The notes below the pieces were generated by a model that was given only the letters and a program-made list of their open reading frames with translations, did no database searches and was not told the DNA's origin. From Actinomycetota bacterium (GTDB taxonomy: Bacteria > Actinomycetota > Aquicultoria > Aquicultorales > JAMCWL01): DNA of 36,065 nt. The stretch is from contig JAMCWL010000041.1 in the NCBI GenBank assembly GCA_023481285.1, positions 1 through 36,065 on the forward strand, written 5' to 3'. Of this stretch, positions 25,102-34,068 are shown piece by piece. Position 1 is the first letter of the stretch; every line of letters starts with the position of its first letter. The position numbers and the translations under genes are program-made.

Positions 25102-25983
25102 CTACCGTTGATCCCGACTTATGCCATCTAACGCCAAGAGAGCCACCGAGAGTTGAGCGAACTCTTCAAGGGAGAGCGTCTCACCCCGCCTGCGGGGGTC
25201 GATACCGGCTTCTTTCAATGCCGATTCGACTTTTTCCGCCGGGAGCGCTAGCCCCGCGGAGATCGCCCTCTTGAGCGTCTTTCTGCGTTGAGAGAACGCC
25301 GCCTTCACGACGTTTAAGAAGAAGCCCTGGTCGTGGACGTCAACCGCCGGTTTTGGGAGCCGGGCGAGCCGGATGACGACCGAATCGACCTCCGGCTTAG
25401 GCATAAAAACGTGCTTGGAGACATTCATCACTCGCTCCGCCCGGCAAAAATAGCGAATTTTAACGGAAAAAGCACCGTATTCTTTACTTCCAGGCATAGC
25501 AAGCATGCGGTCGCCAACCTCTTTTTGAACCATCACGATGTAGAGCTCGATTTCCGGATATTCTTCGATGTAATCGGCGATTATTGGAGTCGCCACCTGG
25601 TAGGGAAGGTTGGAGACGAACTTATTTGGAATAGGAATCCCCGCTGGCGGATGCCTCAAATCAAATTCAAGCGCATCCGCCAGCAAGACCTTAACGTTGC
25701 CCAAACCACTCAGGGTGTCGTCAAGGATAGGGATGAGGCGACTATCTCGTTCGACGGCCACCAGGTAACGGATGAGCGGCGCCATCGCGACCGTGAGCGT
25801 TCCGATGCCCGGGCCGATCTCCAAAACAACGTCTGTTCTCCTGAGGTCGGCGGCGCTCAATATCTTGTCGACGGTGTTGGCGTCGACGAGAAAGTGCTGC
25901 CCTAAGCGTTTCGCCGGCGTGAAGCGGTGTCTCTTGAGAACTTCCACCGTCGCCCTTGGCCTAGCGAGAACTCGCCTTTCCAC
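25102..25983 (-). CDS. rsmA: 16S rRNA (A1518/A1519) dimethyltransferase KsgA
   Basis: 293 residues. It dimethylates two adjacent adenines near the 3' end of 16S rRNA. Seen: FTPAKRLGQHFLVD, SAM motif I DVVLEIGPGIGTLTVAM, KVLLADALEFD, and the catalytic KFVSNLPYQVATPII (NLPY). GTG 25983 was chosen over the longer frame: it starts one base after the preceding stop (TAG-C-GTG), and its 16 residues before LKRHRFTPAKRLGQ match the length of the Bacillus start. Longer forms would overlap the yabE-like gene and are low-complexity. The yabE-rsmA order is conserved. Confidence 0.94.
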   Translation of the reverse strand: MERRVLARPRATVEVLKRHRFTPAKRLGQHFLVDANTVDKILSAADLRRTDVVLEIGPGIGTLTVAMAPLIRYLVAVERDSRLIPILDDTLSGLGNVKVLLADALEFDLRHPPAGIPIPNKFVSNLPYQVATPIIADYIEEYPEIELYIVMVQKEVGDRMLAMPGSKEYGAFSVKIRYFCRAERVMNVSKHVFMPKPEVDSVVIRLARLPKPAVDVHDQGFFLNVVKAAFSQRRKTLKRAISAGLALPAEKVESALKEAGIDPRRRGETLSLEEFAQLSVALLALDGISRDQR

Positions 25984-25984
25984 G

Positions 25985-27055
25985 CTAGTTGAGGATCGTG
26001 ACGTTAACCGCCCGCCGTCCCCAGCGGATCGCCTCGCCGACCGTGTCGAAACAGAGGTCGATCCGGTTGCCCCTGATCGCTCCCCCGGTGTCGGCAGCCA
26101 CGCCATACCCGTAACCCTCGATATAGAGGCGAGTTCCAAGTCGGATCACGGACGGATCGACGGCGACGATGCCGTACTGCGCTTTTGCGCCGGTCGCCGT
26201 GACATCGTCGATTCCCGGACCGCCGAAAGGAGCATACGCGGTCGCTATGACGGTCAGAACTCTGCCGCCCGATGGCGCCGGTACGCTCGCTTGCGCCGGA
26301 GGTTCCGTCGTTCGCGCGGCGCCCCTGGAAGCGGTCGTCACAGGACGGTAAAGACGAGCCACCTTGCGCTTGGTGCCAACCTTGACAACTTCGGTCACCG
26401 GCGGCTTTACCATTCGCTCTGTTCCCTTTTCCTCACCGACCGGAATGTCGCCCTCGTAGGTTACTTTGGCGATTCGAATGAATTCGCCTTCTCTGCCTTG
26501 GCTGACGACCCTGCGATCGCCCTCGTCCATGGTCGGATCGTTCTCGGTCTTTGAATCGTATGGAACCTTCGAGCGTGCTATTTCGAGCTTGCGGCTAACC
26601 CGGACCACCTTAACCTCGGTTCCAGGTTTAACCAACCCGTTTTTCGCAGGGGTGACTTTGTCGGCTTGGCCGATCGAAAAACCGATCTCTTTCAAAACCT
26701 CCCCGACGGTGCTCCCGGTAGCGACGGTCGCCACCGTTAAAGTTCCCGATGTTACCCTGATTGGGATAGCTTTTCTGACGCTTACGCTCATCCCCTCCGA
26801 GACCTGCGTCGCCGGCCTCGGAACAACGTCGTCCAGTGCGCTGATGACTACACCGTTTTCTTTCAGCAGGTCACCCACCGTCGTGGCGTGCGTCTTTACG
26901 GTCGCCGTCCGGCCATCCACTTCGAGCGTCACATAATTCCCCGACAGTACGATGGCGGTTGCTGCGAGGACGAAAAGGATGGCGCTCATCGTGAGAGCAA
27001 TCCGCCTCGCCCAGAAGACGCGGGCCAACTGACGAAAACGTAAGTCCAAATGCAT
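25985..27055 (-). CDS. YabE/Rpf-like G5 and 3D-domain cell-wall protein
   Basis: About 356 residues: an N-terminal membrane anchor (about 15-40), two DUF348 ubiquitin-like repeats (VTLEVDGRTATVKTHATTV; IRVTSGTLTVATVATGSTV), a G5 domain (about 185-245) and a C-terminal 3D domain (TVIATAYAPFGGPGIDDVT, GYGVAADTGGAIRGNRIDL) with its three conserved Asp positions. The 3D domain is shared with MltA/stationary-phase lytic transglycosylases, so a peptidoglycan-cleaving role is inferred. It corresponds to Bacillus yabE; actinobacterial RpfB has the same DUF348/G5 part but a different catalytic domain. Two ATGs are adjacent; GGAAGGG is placed better for 27055. Confidence 0.88.
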   Translation of the reverse strand: MHLDLRFRQLARVFWARRIALTMSAILFVLAATAIVLSGNYVTLEVDGRTATVKTHATTVGDLLKENGVVISALDDVVPRPATQVSEGMSVSVRKAIPIRVTSGTLTVATVATGSTVGEVLKEIGFSIGQADKVTPAKNGLVKPGTEVKVVRVSRKLEIARSKVPYDSKTENDPTMDEGDRRVVSQGREGEFIRIAKVTYEGDIPVGEEKGTERMVKPPVTEVVKVGTKRKVARLYRPVTTASRGAARTTEPPAQASVPAPSGGRVLTVIATAYAPFGGPGIDDVTATGAKAQYGIVAVDPSVIRLGTRLYIEGYGYGVAADTGGAIRGNRIDLCFDTVGEAIRWGRRAVNVTILN

Positions 27056-27106
27056 CATTCCCTTCCGTTTGTTCGGTACCCAAGCGTCGGCACAAAAAGC
27101 TCTAAT

Positions 27107-27134
27107 ATTGTACCACAATCGGTTTTTTTCGCAA
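27107..27134 (-). promoter_or_regulatory. Promoter of the yabE-like gene
   Basis: Minus strand: TTGCGA (27129-27134), a 16-base A-rich spacer, TACAAT (27107-27112), about 50 bases before the start. Confidence 0.55.
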
Positions 27135-27188
27135 CAACTTTATTAATTTTTTTGTGTTTGCCCGGTTTTGCGTGCGCTAAAACGTAAG

Positions 27189-27950
27189 CTAAACGCCGAA
27201 AAGACGTGCGGTATTACCCCGGAGCGTCTCGGAGAGATCGGATACCTCGACCGATCTGAGATCGGCGATTCTCTTGAGGATGAAGGGAAGGTAGGAGGGC
27301 TCATTGCGCCGGCCCCGGAACGGCTGGGGTGCCAGATAGGGGGAGTCCGTCTCAACGAGGAGGCGATCTGCCGGGACCGCTTTGGCCACCTCGGCAGGGA
27401 TGGGCGCGTTCCTGAAGGTGACCGGCCCCGCGAGAGAGATATAAAAGCCCAGGGAGAGGACTTCGCGGGCAAGCGAGACATCGCCGCTGAAGCAGTGGAA
27501 GACGCCTGAGAAGTGGCCGACGGAGCGGACGATGTCTAAAACATCCCCGTCCGCTTCCCGGTTGTGGATGATGACCGGAAGCTTGAGCTGGCTGGCCAGG
27601 TCGAGCTGTTCGGCAAAGGCCCTTCGCTGAACGTTTCTGGGAGAGTGGTTGTAGTGATAATCGAGCCCGATCTCGCCGATGGCCAGGACACCGCCTGAGA
27701 GCACCATCCTCTTAAGTGCGCCCAGCACCTCGTCGTCCAAGCTCTTTGCCTCGTGAGGATGGACGCCTACGGCCGGGAAGATGCCGGGATAGGTCGAGGC
27801 GAGCTCGATGGCGCGCTTGCTCGAGGGGAGCGTGTCGCCGGGAACGATCATCCGGCTCACGCCTGCCGAGCGCGCCCTTTCGAGAACTTCCGCCACGTCT
27901 TCAAAGGCTTGAAGATGAGCGTGCGTGTCGACCAAAAGAGCCTCTCTCAT
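27189..27950 (-). CDS. tatD: TatD family metal-dependent hydrolase (DNase)
   Basis: 253 residues of the amidohydrolase-type TIM barrel. Metal and active-site residues: LVDTHAHL (two His), GEIGLDYH (Glu), VIIHNREAD (His), FHCFSGD (His) and LLVETDSPYL (Asp). TatD proteins act as 3'-5' DNA exonucleases, perhaps in oxidative-damage repair. ATG 27950 is given; TTG at 27935 has AGAGG 5 bases upstream and would start the protein as (M)VDTHAHL, as in relatives, so it may be the true start. Order metG-(ligase)-tatD-yabE; the rnmV gene expected after yabE in Bacillus is absent. Confidence 0.93.
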   Translation of the reverse strand: MREALLVDTHAHLQAFEDVAEVLERARSAGVSRMIVPGDTLPSSKRAIELASTYPGIFPAVGVHPHEAKSLDDEVLGALKRMVLSGGVLAIGEIGLDYHYNHSPRNVQRRAFAEQLDLASQLKLPVIIHNREADGDVLDIVRSVGHFSGVFHCFSGDVSLAREVLSLGFYISLAGPVTFRNAPIPAEVAKAVPADRLLVETDSPYLAPQPFRGRRNEPSYLPFILKRIADLRSVEVSDLSETLRGNTARLFGV

Positions 27951-28030
27951 CCGGTAAGCCGACGGGAGTATAAAGCTACCTATATACGTGCCTAATAACT
28001 TCGCCAACTCGTGGCGGGCATTGCGCGCGG

Positions 28031-30019
28031 TTATTGCTTTGCCGGCGCGGCCTTGAGCTTCCCCGCGATCTCTTCGACTTTGAGTGAGATCTGCGTTCGC
28101 GCCGTCTCATCCTTCGACGATTCGAGCGCTTTCCGGTAGCTCGCTTCGGCTTTCTCAAGCTCTTTGTTCTGCTCGTAGGCGACGCCAAGCGCATACCAGA
28201 CCGAGTCGAGCTTGGGGTCCCGCCTCACGGCCTCGGTCCAGACGCCAATGGCGTCGTCAAGCTTCTTCTGGTTTACGTAGACCATGCCCAGCTCATAGCG
28301 GGCCTCGGAGAGCCACGGATCTAGCTCGAGCGCCCTCTTAAAGGAGTCGATGGCTTTCGGAAGCCTCGACTTGTCAGAGCGCAAGCCCCAGGATGAAAAG
28401 AGCTCTCCCCTGTTCAGGTGGATGTTCGGATCGTAGCGGTCCATCGCAAAAGCTTGATCGAGGACCTGTTCAGCCTCCCTGGCCTCATCGGGATCGCGCC
28501 TCGCGTCGGCCATCGTCCTCTTAGCCTCCCCGAGAGCAAGCAGGTAGCTCTTCTCTCCCGGATTGAGAAGAGTGGCTCTTTGAAGGTAATTCACTGACTG
28601 GAGATCGTAAACGCTTTCTCGATAACTCAAGCCGCGCTCAAACAGAGCGTCCGCGGCAAGGGGTCGGTAAAGGGTGGCGAGCGTGATCGCGAGAATGCCG
28701 GCTGCAATTGCGATCGGGACGGCCGGCGGGACCTTTCTCAGCCGATAAGCGTCGATCTCTATCTCGCTCCAAGACGCCGCTCGCCCGAGAACGGCGGCCG
28801 AGACCCAGATGAGAACCGCCACAGTCGGAGAGAAATCTCCGAAGACCAAATAGGACGTCAAAATCCCCGCCGAACCGGACCAAAAGGCCGCATTGAGCAG
28901 AGAGTCCGCCGAGACTCTATAGCCCACCACCACCAAATACCCGGCGAAAACCAGGAGGGCGAGCAAGCCAAAAGCTCCACTTGTCAACCAGGCCTGAATA
29001 AGGCCGCTTCTCGCTCCCCTCAGGAGGATTGGCGCTCCTTCCGCTCCTCGATCGATCGACTTGCTTTGGAAATAAGCGAGGCGAACGCTATCCGGACCGA
29101 AACCGGCCACCGGTCTTTCGACCGAAATCTTTAAAGCTCTCCCCCAGGTAGCGAGGCGCTTTGAGCCGCTCTCCTTCAACCCTGTTAAAGCGAGCGAGCG
29201 CCCGGCCGGGGCGTACCCGCCACTCACCAGAATTGCGCCGACAAAAGAGACGACCACCACAGCAGAGACCATCGCCAGCTTGCTTTTTCGCTGCCAGATC
29301 AGTCGCCTGGCTGATATCCCCAGCGCGGCCAGTCCGAGAATCGCTGAAATCCAAGCGCCTTTCGAAAGCACTAAAAAGAGAGCGACCGCAAGGAGACCGA
29401 CGTCGACGGCGAGCAGAGCCGCCAGGCGCCGTGAACGGGCCGAAAAGAAAGTCGCGACCGCGAAAGGTAGGGCAAAGGAGAGGTACGCACCGAAGATCGT
29501 CGAAGTACCAAAGGTGGAGACGGCCTGGCCGGCCACGGCCTTCCCCGGTGTAAGAAAGTCGATTTTAAAGTGCTGAGCTATGCCGTAAACGGCGAGCGGC
29601 ACCGATGAAATGATCAACGCGATGGCCAGGCGCTCGGTCATTTCTTCATTTAGAAAGCCGGTTGCCAGATAGAAAAGTCCCGTGAAAACGAGGAGCGTAA
29701 GGAGTCCATCGTAGCTCTTAAAGTCACCGTAAAATGCGATCCGCTGGTTGGCGGCGAAGATGGTTGAGATCACCCACGCCAGAAGCAGCAGGAGAACCGG
29801 GACATCAAGGGGGGTCCGCTTTACCTTGAAGCTTCCTTCAAAAAACGAAGCGGCAAGCCAGAGGCTCACCAGCGCCACGACGGCCAGGCGAATGAGCAAC
29901 ACCTTTGGGAGGGAATGCGCATCGTACCCCATGGGATTGACGGCCACGAGCGACAACCCGGCGAGCACCACCACGCCCCAGCCGATCCAGGTCCTATAGC
30001 GAGCCATAGCCACTTTCAA
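28031..30019 (-). CDS. O-antigen-ligase-like membrane protein with C-terminal TPRs
   Basis: 662 residues. The first about 470 residues hold around a dozen membrane helices; the central loop (LATWGRALKISVERPVAGFGPDSVRLAYF region) matches the Wzy_C/O-antigen ligase family, which joins lipid-linked or sugar polymers outside the membrane. From about 470 on there is a soluble region with TPR units (PKAIDSFKRALELDPWLSEA, KKLDDAIGVWTEAVRRDP, KELEKAEASYRKALESS). TTG 30019 is supported by AGGAGG 8 bases upstream. Its substrate (teichuronic acid, S-layer glycan or other) is unknown. It sits between metG and tatD, where Bacillus has no gene. Confidence 0.85.
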   Translation of the reverse strand: MKVAMARYRTWIGWGVVVLAGLSLVAVNPMGYDAHSLPKVLLIRLAVVALVSLWLAASFFEGSFKVKRTPLDVPVLLLLLAWVISTIFAANQRIAFYGDFKSYDGLLTLLVFTGLFYLATGFLNEEMTERLAIALIISSVPLAVYGIAQHFKIDFLTPGKAVAGQAVSTFGTSTIFGAYLSFALPFAVATFFSARSRRLAALLAVDVGLLAVALFLVLSKGAWISAILGLAALGISARRLIWQRKSKLAMVSAVVVVSFVGAILVSGGYAPAGRSLALTGLKESGSKRLATWGRALKISVERPVAGFGPDSVRLAYFQSKSIDRGAEGAPILLRGARSGLIQAWLTSGAFGLLALLVFAGYLVVVGYRVSADSLLNAAFWSGSAGILTSYLVFGDFSPTVAVLIWVSAAVLGRAASWSEIEIDAYRLRKVPPAVPIAIAAGILAITLATLYRPLAADALFERGLSYRESVYDLQSVNYLQRATLLNPGEKSYLLALGEAKRTMADARRDPDEAREAEQVLDQAFAMDRYDPNIHLNRGELFSSWGLRSDKSRLPKAIDSFKRALELDPWLSEARYELGMVYVNQKKLDDAIGVWTEAVRRDPKLDSVWYALGVAYEQNKELEKAEASYRKALESSKDETARTQISLKVEEIAGKLKAAPAKQ

Positions 30020-30170
30020 AGATTACCCCTCCTGAGCCGCGTGCGATTGACAATTAGCCCAATTCTAACACTTCCACACGCTTTAACCAGACTCAGGCGT
30101 CAACATAGCAAAGCGGCGCTACCATGAAAACACGACCGATGACCCCCGTAAAGTCCAAGACCGGCGTAGC

Positions 30171-31700
30171 CTACACTTCGATTCGAGGAAAGAGCGGCTC
30201 CGCCCTCGTCACCCTGGTGCCGACCGGCACCTTGCCCCAGACGCGGGCATCATCAAGCCGCTGTTTCTCAAAGCCGGAGAGCCCGAGCTGTGCCCACATC
30301 TTGGCGGCGGTTTGCGGCATGACGGGAGAGATCAGGATGGCCGTGATTCTGATCGCTTCCGCCAGCGAGTTCATCACGGTCGCCAGGCGGTCCACATCGC
30401 CGTTCCGGAAAAGCGCCCAGGGCGCCGCTTCATCGATGTACTTATTCGCCCGGCCGATGACTTTCCAGGTCTCGATGAGCGCCTCTCTGAAGTTCAAACG
30501 GGCGAAAAGCGGCACGACAACGTCTGCACAGCCGGTCGCGAGTCCTTTAAGCTCCTCCTCGAGGGAGGTCGACTCGCCGGCCGGGGGAATCACGCCCCCG
30601 ACGTACTTCTCCATCATCGGCACCGTGCGGTGGATGAGATTGCCGAGGTCGTTCGCCAGATCATCATTTACCCTTCTTACCAGCCCCTCGTGGGTGAACT
30701 CGCCATCGAGGCCGAAGGTGACCTCCCGCAGTAGAAAGTATCGAAGAGCGTCCGGCCCAAACTCTTCGACGAGAAGGTTTGGATCGACAATAACGCCGGT
30801 TGACTTTGACATCTTGGCCCCCCCGATCGTCCAGAAACCGTGGGCAAAGACCGTCGTTGGAAGGTCTATGCCCGCCGCCATAAGCATGGTCGGCCAGATA
30901 ATCGCGTGGAAACGGAGAATGTCCTTGCCGACGATGTGGAAGTCGGCCGGCCAGAAGGTGGCGAACTTCGCCGGTTCCTCCAAATACCCGGCGCCCGTCA
31001 CGTAATTGATGAGAGCGTCGAACCAGACGTAGACGACGTGTTTTTCGTCGAAGGGAACGGGGATGCCCCACTTGAAGGTCGTCCTGGAGACTGAGACATC
31101 GGTGACCCCGCTTTCAAGGAAGGAGACGACCTCGTTTCGGCGGAAATCCGGCAGGACGAATTCGGGATGCTTTTTGATGTGTTCGAGGAGGGTGGGTGCG
31201 TACTTCGACACCTTGAAGTAGTAGCTCTCCTCCTTCACCCACTCGACCTCACGGCCGCACTCCGGGCAGCAGCCATCCATCAGTTGGCTTTCCGGCCAGA
31301 AGGTCTCCTCGTAGACGCAGTACCATCCCTCGTAATGGCTCTTGTATATATCCCCCTGATCGTAGAGCTTCTGAAAGATCGACTGGACGACTTTGACATG
31401 GCGTTCCTCGGTCGTCCGGATGAAATCATCATCTGTGATTTCCAGGCACTTCCAGAGCTCTTTGAAGGGAACGACCATCCTGTCGCAGTGCTCTTGCGGC
31501 GAGAGCCGCCTCTGTTGGGCAGCGCGTTCGACCTTCTGGCCGTGCTCGTCGCTCCCCGTAAGAAAGAGCACCTCGCGGCCGGCAAGCCGGTTAAAGCGCG
31601 CCGCCACGTCCGCCGCGATCGTAGTATAGGCGTGCCCGATGTGGGGGACATCGTTAACGTAGTATATGGGCGTCGTAACGTAGAATCCCTTCTTCCCCAA
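30171..31700 (-). CDS. metG: Methionyl-tRNA synthetase
   Basis: 509 residues, class I synthetase. HIGH motif: NDVPHIGHAY (about 16-25). KMSKS motif: GGAKMSKSTG (about 295). A short zinc region DGCCPECGREVEW is present near 145. The protein ends without the C-terminal tRNA-binding (OB-fold) domain found in the longer Bacillus form. Start TTG 31700 has GGAGG 5 bases upstream. It is divergent from abrB, as in Bacillus. The leader is too short for a T-box. Confidence 0.97.
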   Translation of the reverse strand: MGKKGFYVTTPIYYVNDVPHIGHAYTTIAADVAARFNRLAGREVLFLTGSDEHGQKVERAAQQRRLSPQEHCDRMVVPFKELWKCLEITDDDFIRTTEERHVKVVQSIFQKLYDQGDIYKSHYEGWYCVYEETFWPESQLMDGCCPECGREVEWVKEESYYFKVSKYAPTLLEHIKKHPEFVLPDFRRNEVVSFLESGVTDVSVSRTTFKWGIPVPFDEKHVVYVWFDALINYVTGAGYLEEPAKFATFWPADFHIVGKDILRFHAIIWPTMLMAAGIDLPTTVFAHGFWTIGGAKMSKSTGVIVDPNLLVEEFGPDALRYFLLREVTFGLDGEFTHEGLVRRVNDDLANDLGNLIHRTVPMMEKYVGGVIPPAGESTSLEEELKGLATGCADVVVPLFARLNFREALIETWKVIGRANKYIDEAAPWALFRNGDVDRLATVMNSLAEAIRITAILISPVMPQTAAKMWAQLGLSGFEKQRLDDARVWGKVPVGTRVTRAEPLFPRIEV

Positions 31701-31756
31701 TCCATCCTCCGTTCGTTAAACTTTCCATCAACCACCATTCGTACGATTTTAAAAAT

Positions 31757-31769
31757 ATGTTACTAACAT
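31757..31769. repeat. Palindrome ATGTTACTAACAT between metG and abrB
   Basis: Perfect 6-base arms around one C (31757-31762 and 31764-31769), three bases before the abrB -35. A candidate operator for both divergent genes. Confidence 0.55.
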
Positions 31770-31772
31770 TAT

Positions 31773-31801
31773 TTGACATCTGCTTGCTCTCACTTTATAA
31801 T
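31773..31801 (+). promoter_or_regulatory. Consensus SigA promoter of abrB
   Basis: TTGACA (31773-31778), a 17-base spacer, TATAAT (31796-31801): both boxes are perfect. It lies about 39 bases before the abrB ATG. Confidence 0.9.
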
Positions 31802-31840
31802 CTTTTTACAAAAGCGTTTGCTCTGCTGGAAGGAGCTAGA

Positions 31841-32080
31841 ATGAAGGCAACAGGTATCGTCAGAAGGGTTGACGAATTGGGCCGCATCGTAATTCCTAAA
31901 GAGATCAGGCGAACTTTTGGCATCGATATAAAAGACCCCCTCGAAATCTTCGTCGACGGCGACAACATTATTTTAACAAAGTACCATTCGTCCTGCCTTT
32001 TCTGCGGTCGTCCCCACGGCGTCCAGAGCTTCAGGGGCAAGTTCATCTGCAACGAATGTCTCGGAGAACTGACCAAATAA
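31841..32080 (+). CDS. abrB: AbrB-family transition-state regulator with C-terminal Cys motif
   Basis: 79 residues. The swapped-hairpin DNA-binding domain is clear: MKATGIVRRVDELGRIVIPK, then EIRRTFGIDIKDPLEIFVDG. The C-terminal part has CLFC-GRPH-(13)-CNEC, four Cys (two CxxC pairs) that could hold Zn; clostridial AbrB proteins have a similar pattern, the Bacillus one does not. ATG 31841 was chosen because GGAAGGAG lies 5 bases upstream; the frame is open further but would cross the promoter. It faces metG, as in Bacillus, and its promoter is the strongest in the window. Confidence 0.93.
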   Translation: MKATGIVRRVDELGRIVIPKEIRRTFGIDIKDPLEIFVDGDNIILTKYHSSCLFCGRPHGVQSFRGKFICNECLGELTK

Positions 32081-32092
32081 TCGTCTGTCTTT

Positions 32093-32941
32093 TTAGAGCT
32101 TTGCCTTAATGCCCTTGGCCGCTTCGTAAACCGCTCGTTTCGGCTGGTTCAAGTTTTTCGACACTCGCGAGATCGCGTCTTTCTTTGAGACCCCAGCTCT
32201 AATGAAGCGCTCCACCTCGGTCGCCAGCTCATCCGGGGTTACCTCTTTCCGGCGCGGCTTACCCCGATCTATAACGACCACCATCTCTCCCCGCGGGCGC
32301 TCACCAAGACGCTCGATGATCTCCTGAGCGCTGCCCCTGATGACCTCCTCGAACCTCTTCGTAAGCTCGCGGGCCACGACCACCCGCCGCTCACCCCCGA
32401 TATCCGAGAGCTCCTTCAGAAGCGCGAGGATCCGGTGGGGCGCTTCGTAAAGGACGACAGTGCGCCCGCTTTCCAGGAGCTCGGTAAGCAGCCGGCGCCG
32501 TTCACCGGATTTTCTTGGCAAAAACCCCTGGTAAACAAAGCTGTCCGTCGGCAGCCCTGAGGCAACCAGGGCCGTTATGACCGCAGACGGGCCGGGCAGA
32601 ACCTCGATCTCAAAACCGTTTTCGATGGCCGCCTTGATGAGTTTATGGCCCGGATCGGACAGCCCCGGCGTACCGGCGTCTGAGACCAATGCGATCGACC
32701 TGCCGGAGGCCAGCTCCGACAGGATACCCTCTATCCGCCGCTCCTCACCGTACTCGCGGTAGCTAACCAGGGGCTTAGAGATATCAAAATGGGTCAGGAG
32801 CTTGCCGGTTACCCTGGTATCTTCCGCGGCTACCAGATCAACCTCCCTGAGCATCCGCAAGACTCTGATCGTTATATCTTCCAGGTTCCCGATGGGAGTC
32901 GGGCAGACGTAGAGCCTACCCGCATTCTCCCTAGATCGCAT
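32093..32941 (-). CDS. rsmI: 16S rRNA (cytidine(1402)-2'-O)-methyltransferase
   Basis: 282 residues of the tetrapyrrole-methylase-like SAM family: LYVCPTPIGNLEDITIRVL, AAEDTRVTGKLL, ALVSDAGTPGLSDPG and EVLPGPSAVITALVASGLP are hallmarks of RsmI. It 2'-O-methylates C1402 in the decoding centre. The ATG at 32941 overlaps the end of the preceding gene by 11 bases, with AGGGG 7 bases upstream, so the pair is translationally coupled. The longer frame inside the upstream gene is rejected. It converges with abrB. Confidence 0.95.
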   Translation of the reverse strand: MRSRENAGRLYVCPTPIGNLEDITIRVLRMLREVDLVAAEDTRVTGKLLTHFDISKPLVSYREYGEERRIEGILSELASGRSIALVSDAGTPGLSDPGHKLIKAAIENGFEIEVLPGPSAVITALVASGLPTDSFVYQGFLPRKSGERRRLLTELLESGRTVVLYEAPHRILALLKELSDIGGERRVVVARELTKRFEEVIRGSAQEIIERLGERPRGEMVVVIDRGKPRRKEVTPDELATEVERFIRAGVSKKDAISRVSKNLNQPKRAVYEAAKGIKAKL

Positions 32942-33872
32942 AGCCCGTCCCCTGATCGACCTCGCTTCCACCATGTCCGCTCAACCAGAGGAATGCGAGC
33001 GTCCACATGGATGAGATAAAGGATTGAAATACGGCGCTTGCCAAAGTCAATACGGCGATCCCCGGAATGGCAAGCAAAATGCCGGGCAGCGGTTTTTTCG
33101 CAAAGATGAAAATAGCCGGCCCGATCATGACGAGGCCGACGATGCCAACAACCAACCCAAAAGCCACTGAAAGCCCGAGGGCGATAAACCAGACGGCCGC
33201 CGACTGACCTTTGCGCTCCCAAAGCAGCCGATAGCCCTTCGATATGCTCGTGAAAACCCCGTGCCCCTCGATCACCCGGTATGATTCGGCGTAGGTGTTG
33301 AGCACCCCGAGGACAACGGCGACCGGCAAAATGATCGCCGTGGCGACGATAAAGCCCAGAAACATCAGGAGAATGAAGGAAGGTGGAGGCGTGGGGCTGC
33401 GGAAGTTGTTGATAAGAGCTATAAGAGCCGGTCCAAAGGAGAGTGCGAGCACAATCCCCGCAACTACAAAGAGGGGGAGCCAGATGGCGATCGATATACC
33501 GATAATGCTCAAGAAGTTCTTAAAGCCATCAGAGAGCCCCACGCCGACCGTCGGCACCTCCCCACCATCGATCCGTCGGACCATGCCGATGAGAGCTCCC
33601 CTGGCGATGGCCGATAAGACAATGAAAGCGATTACAAGAAAGACGATGGCCGCAAAGATGGCGATAACCAAGCCAACGGAAACGGATGGGGGCGGACCGC
33701 CTATAGGTGTGCCTCCCAATGAGCTAAAAGGCTCCGAATTATTGCCCGGGCCGGTGTTAAAGCCGAAAACGTTACCGATTCCGGCCCCGCCGGCCAGGAA
33801 GCCGAAGAGCCAGAGCGCACGGTATTTCCAGGTTATCCTCCAAGCCCGACCAATAATGCCGGAATAATCCAT
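32931..33872 (-). CDS. Multi-spanning membrane protein of unknown function
   Basis: 313 residues with about six membrane helices and a Gly/Pro/Asn-rich loop near residues 35-65. The opening GIIGRAWRITWKYRALWLFGFLAGG resembles the start of bacterial DUF975/GDPD-membrane-domain-like proteins. No catalytic motif was seen. Start: ATG with GGAGGGG close upstream. It overlaps rsmI by 11 bases and is probably co-transcribed with it. A TATAAT lies at 33921-33926 (minus strand) without a clear -35. Confidence 0.65.
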   Translation of the reverse strand: MDYSGIIGRAWRITWKYRALWLFGFLAGGAGIGNVFGFNTGPGNNSEPFSSLGGTPIGGPPPSVSVGLVIAIFAAIVFLVIAFIVLSAIARGALIGMVRRIDGGEVPTVGVGLSDGFKNFLSIIGISIAIWLPLFVVAGIVLALSFGPALIALINNFRSPTPPPSFILLMFLGFIVATAIILPVAVVLGVLNTYAESYRVIEGHGVFTSISKGYRLLWERKGQSAAVWFIALGLSVAFGLVVGIVGLVMIGPAIFIFAKKPLPGILLAIPGIAVLTLASAVFQSFISSMWTLAFLWLSGHGGSEVDQGTGYAI

Positions 33873-33978
33873 CTCCCCTCCAATCGGCGCCGGTCAATTG
33901 AAATGGCGCTCGCATCCAAAATTATACCATTTAGCACACTTACGAACTGCATGATTATTGACCGCCGACGCCGTCTTT

Positions 33979-34061
33979 AAGCTCTCAGCCGTCAGCTTTT
34001 TAAGGTTTCAGGATGACATGCCTTTAGCTGATGGCTTTTCGGCCCTCGGTCTTCGGTCGTT
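33979..34061. repeat. Degenerate repeats in the spacer before the DUF362 gene
   Basis: Contains two related motifs AGCCGTCAGC (33987-33996) and AGCTGATGGC (34026-34035), and CGGTCTTCGGTCG (34047-34059), the same style as the rplY-prs spacer. No gene is seen. Confidence 0.55.
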
Positions 34062-34068
34062 TATAGCG

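Noticed and set aside
31701-31750. Possible T-box leader before metG.
   Set aside because: The space to abrB is too short, and no T-box sequence or specifier stem is seen.
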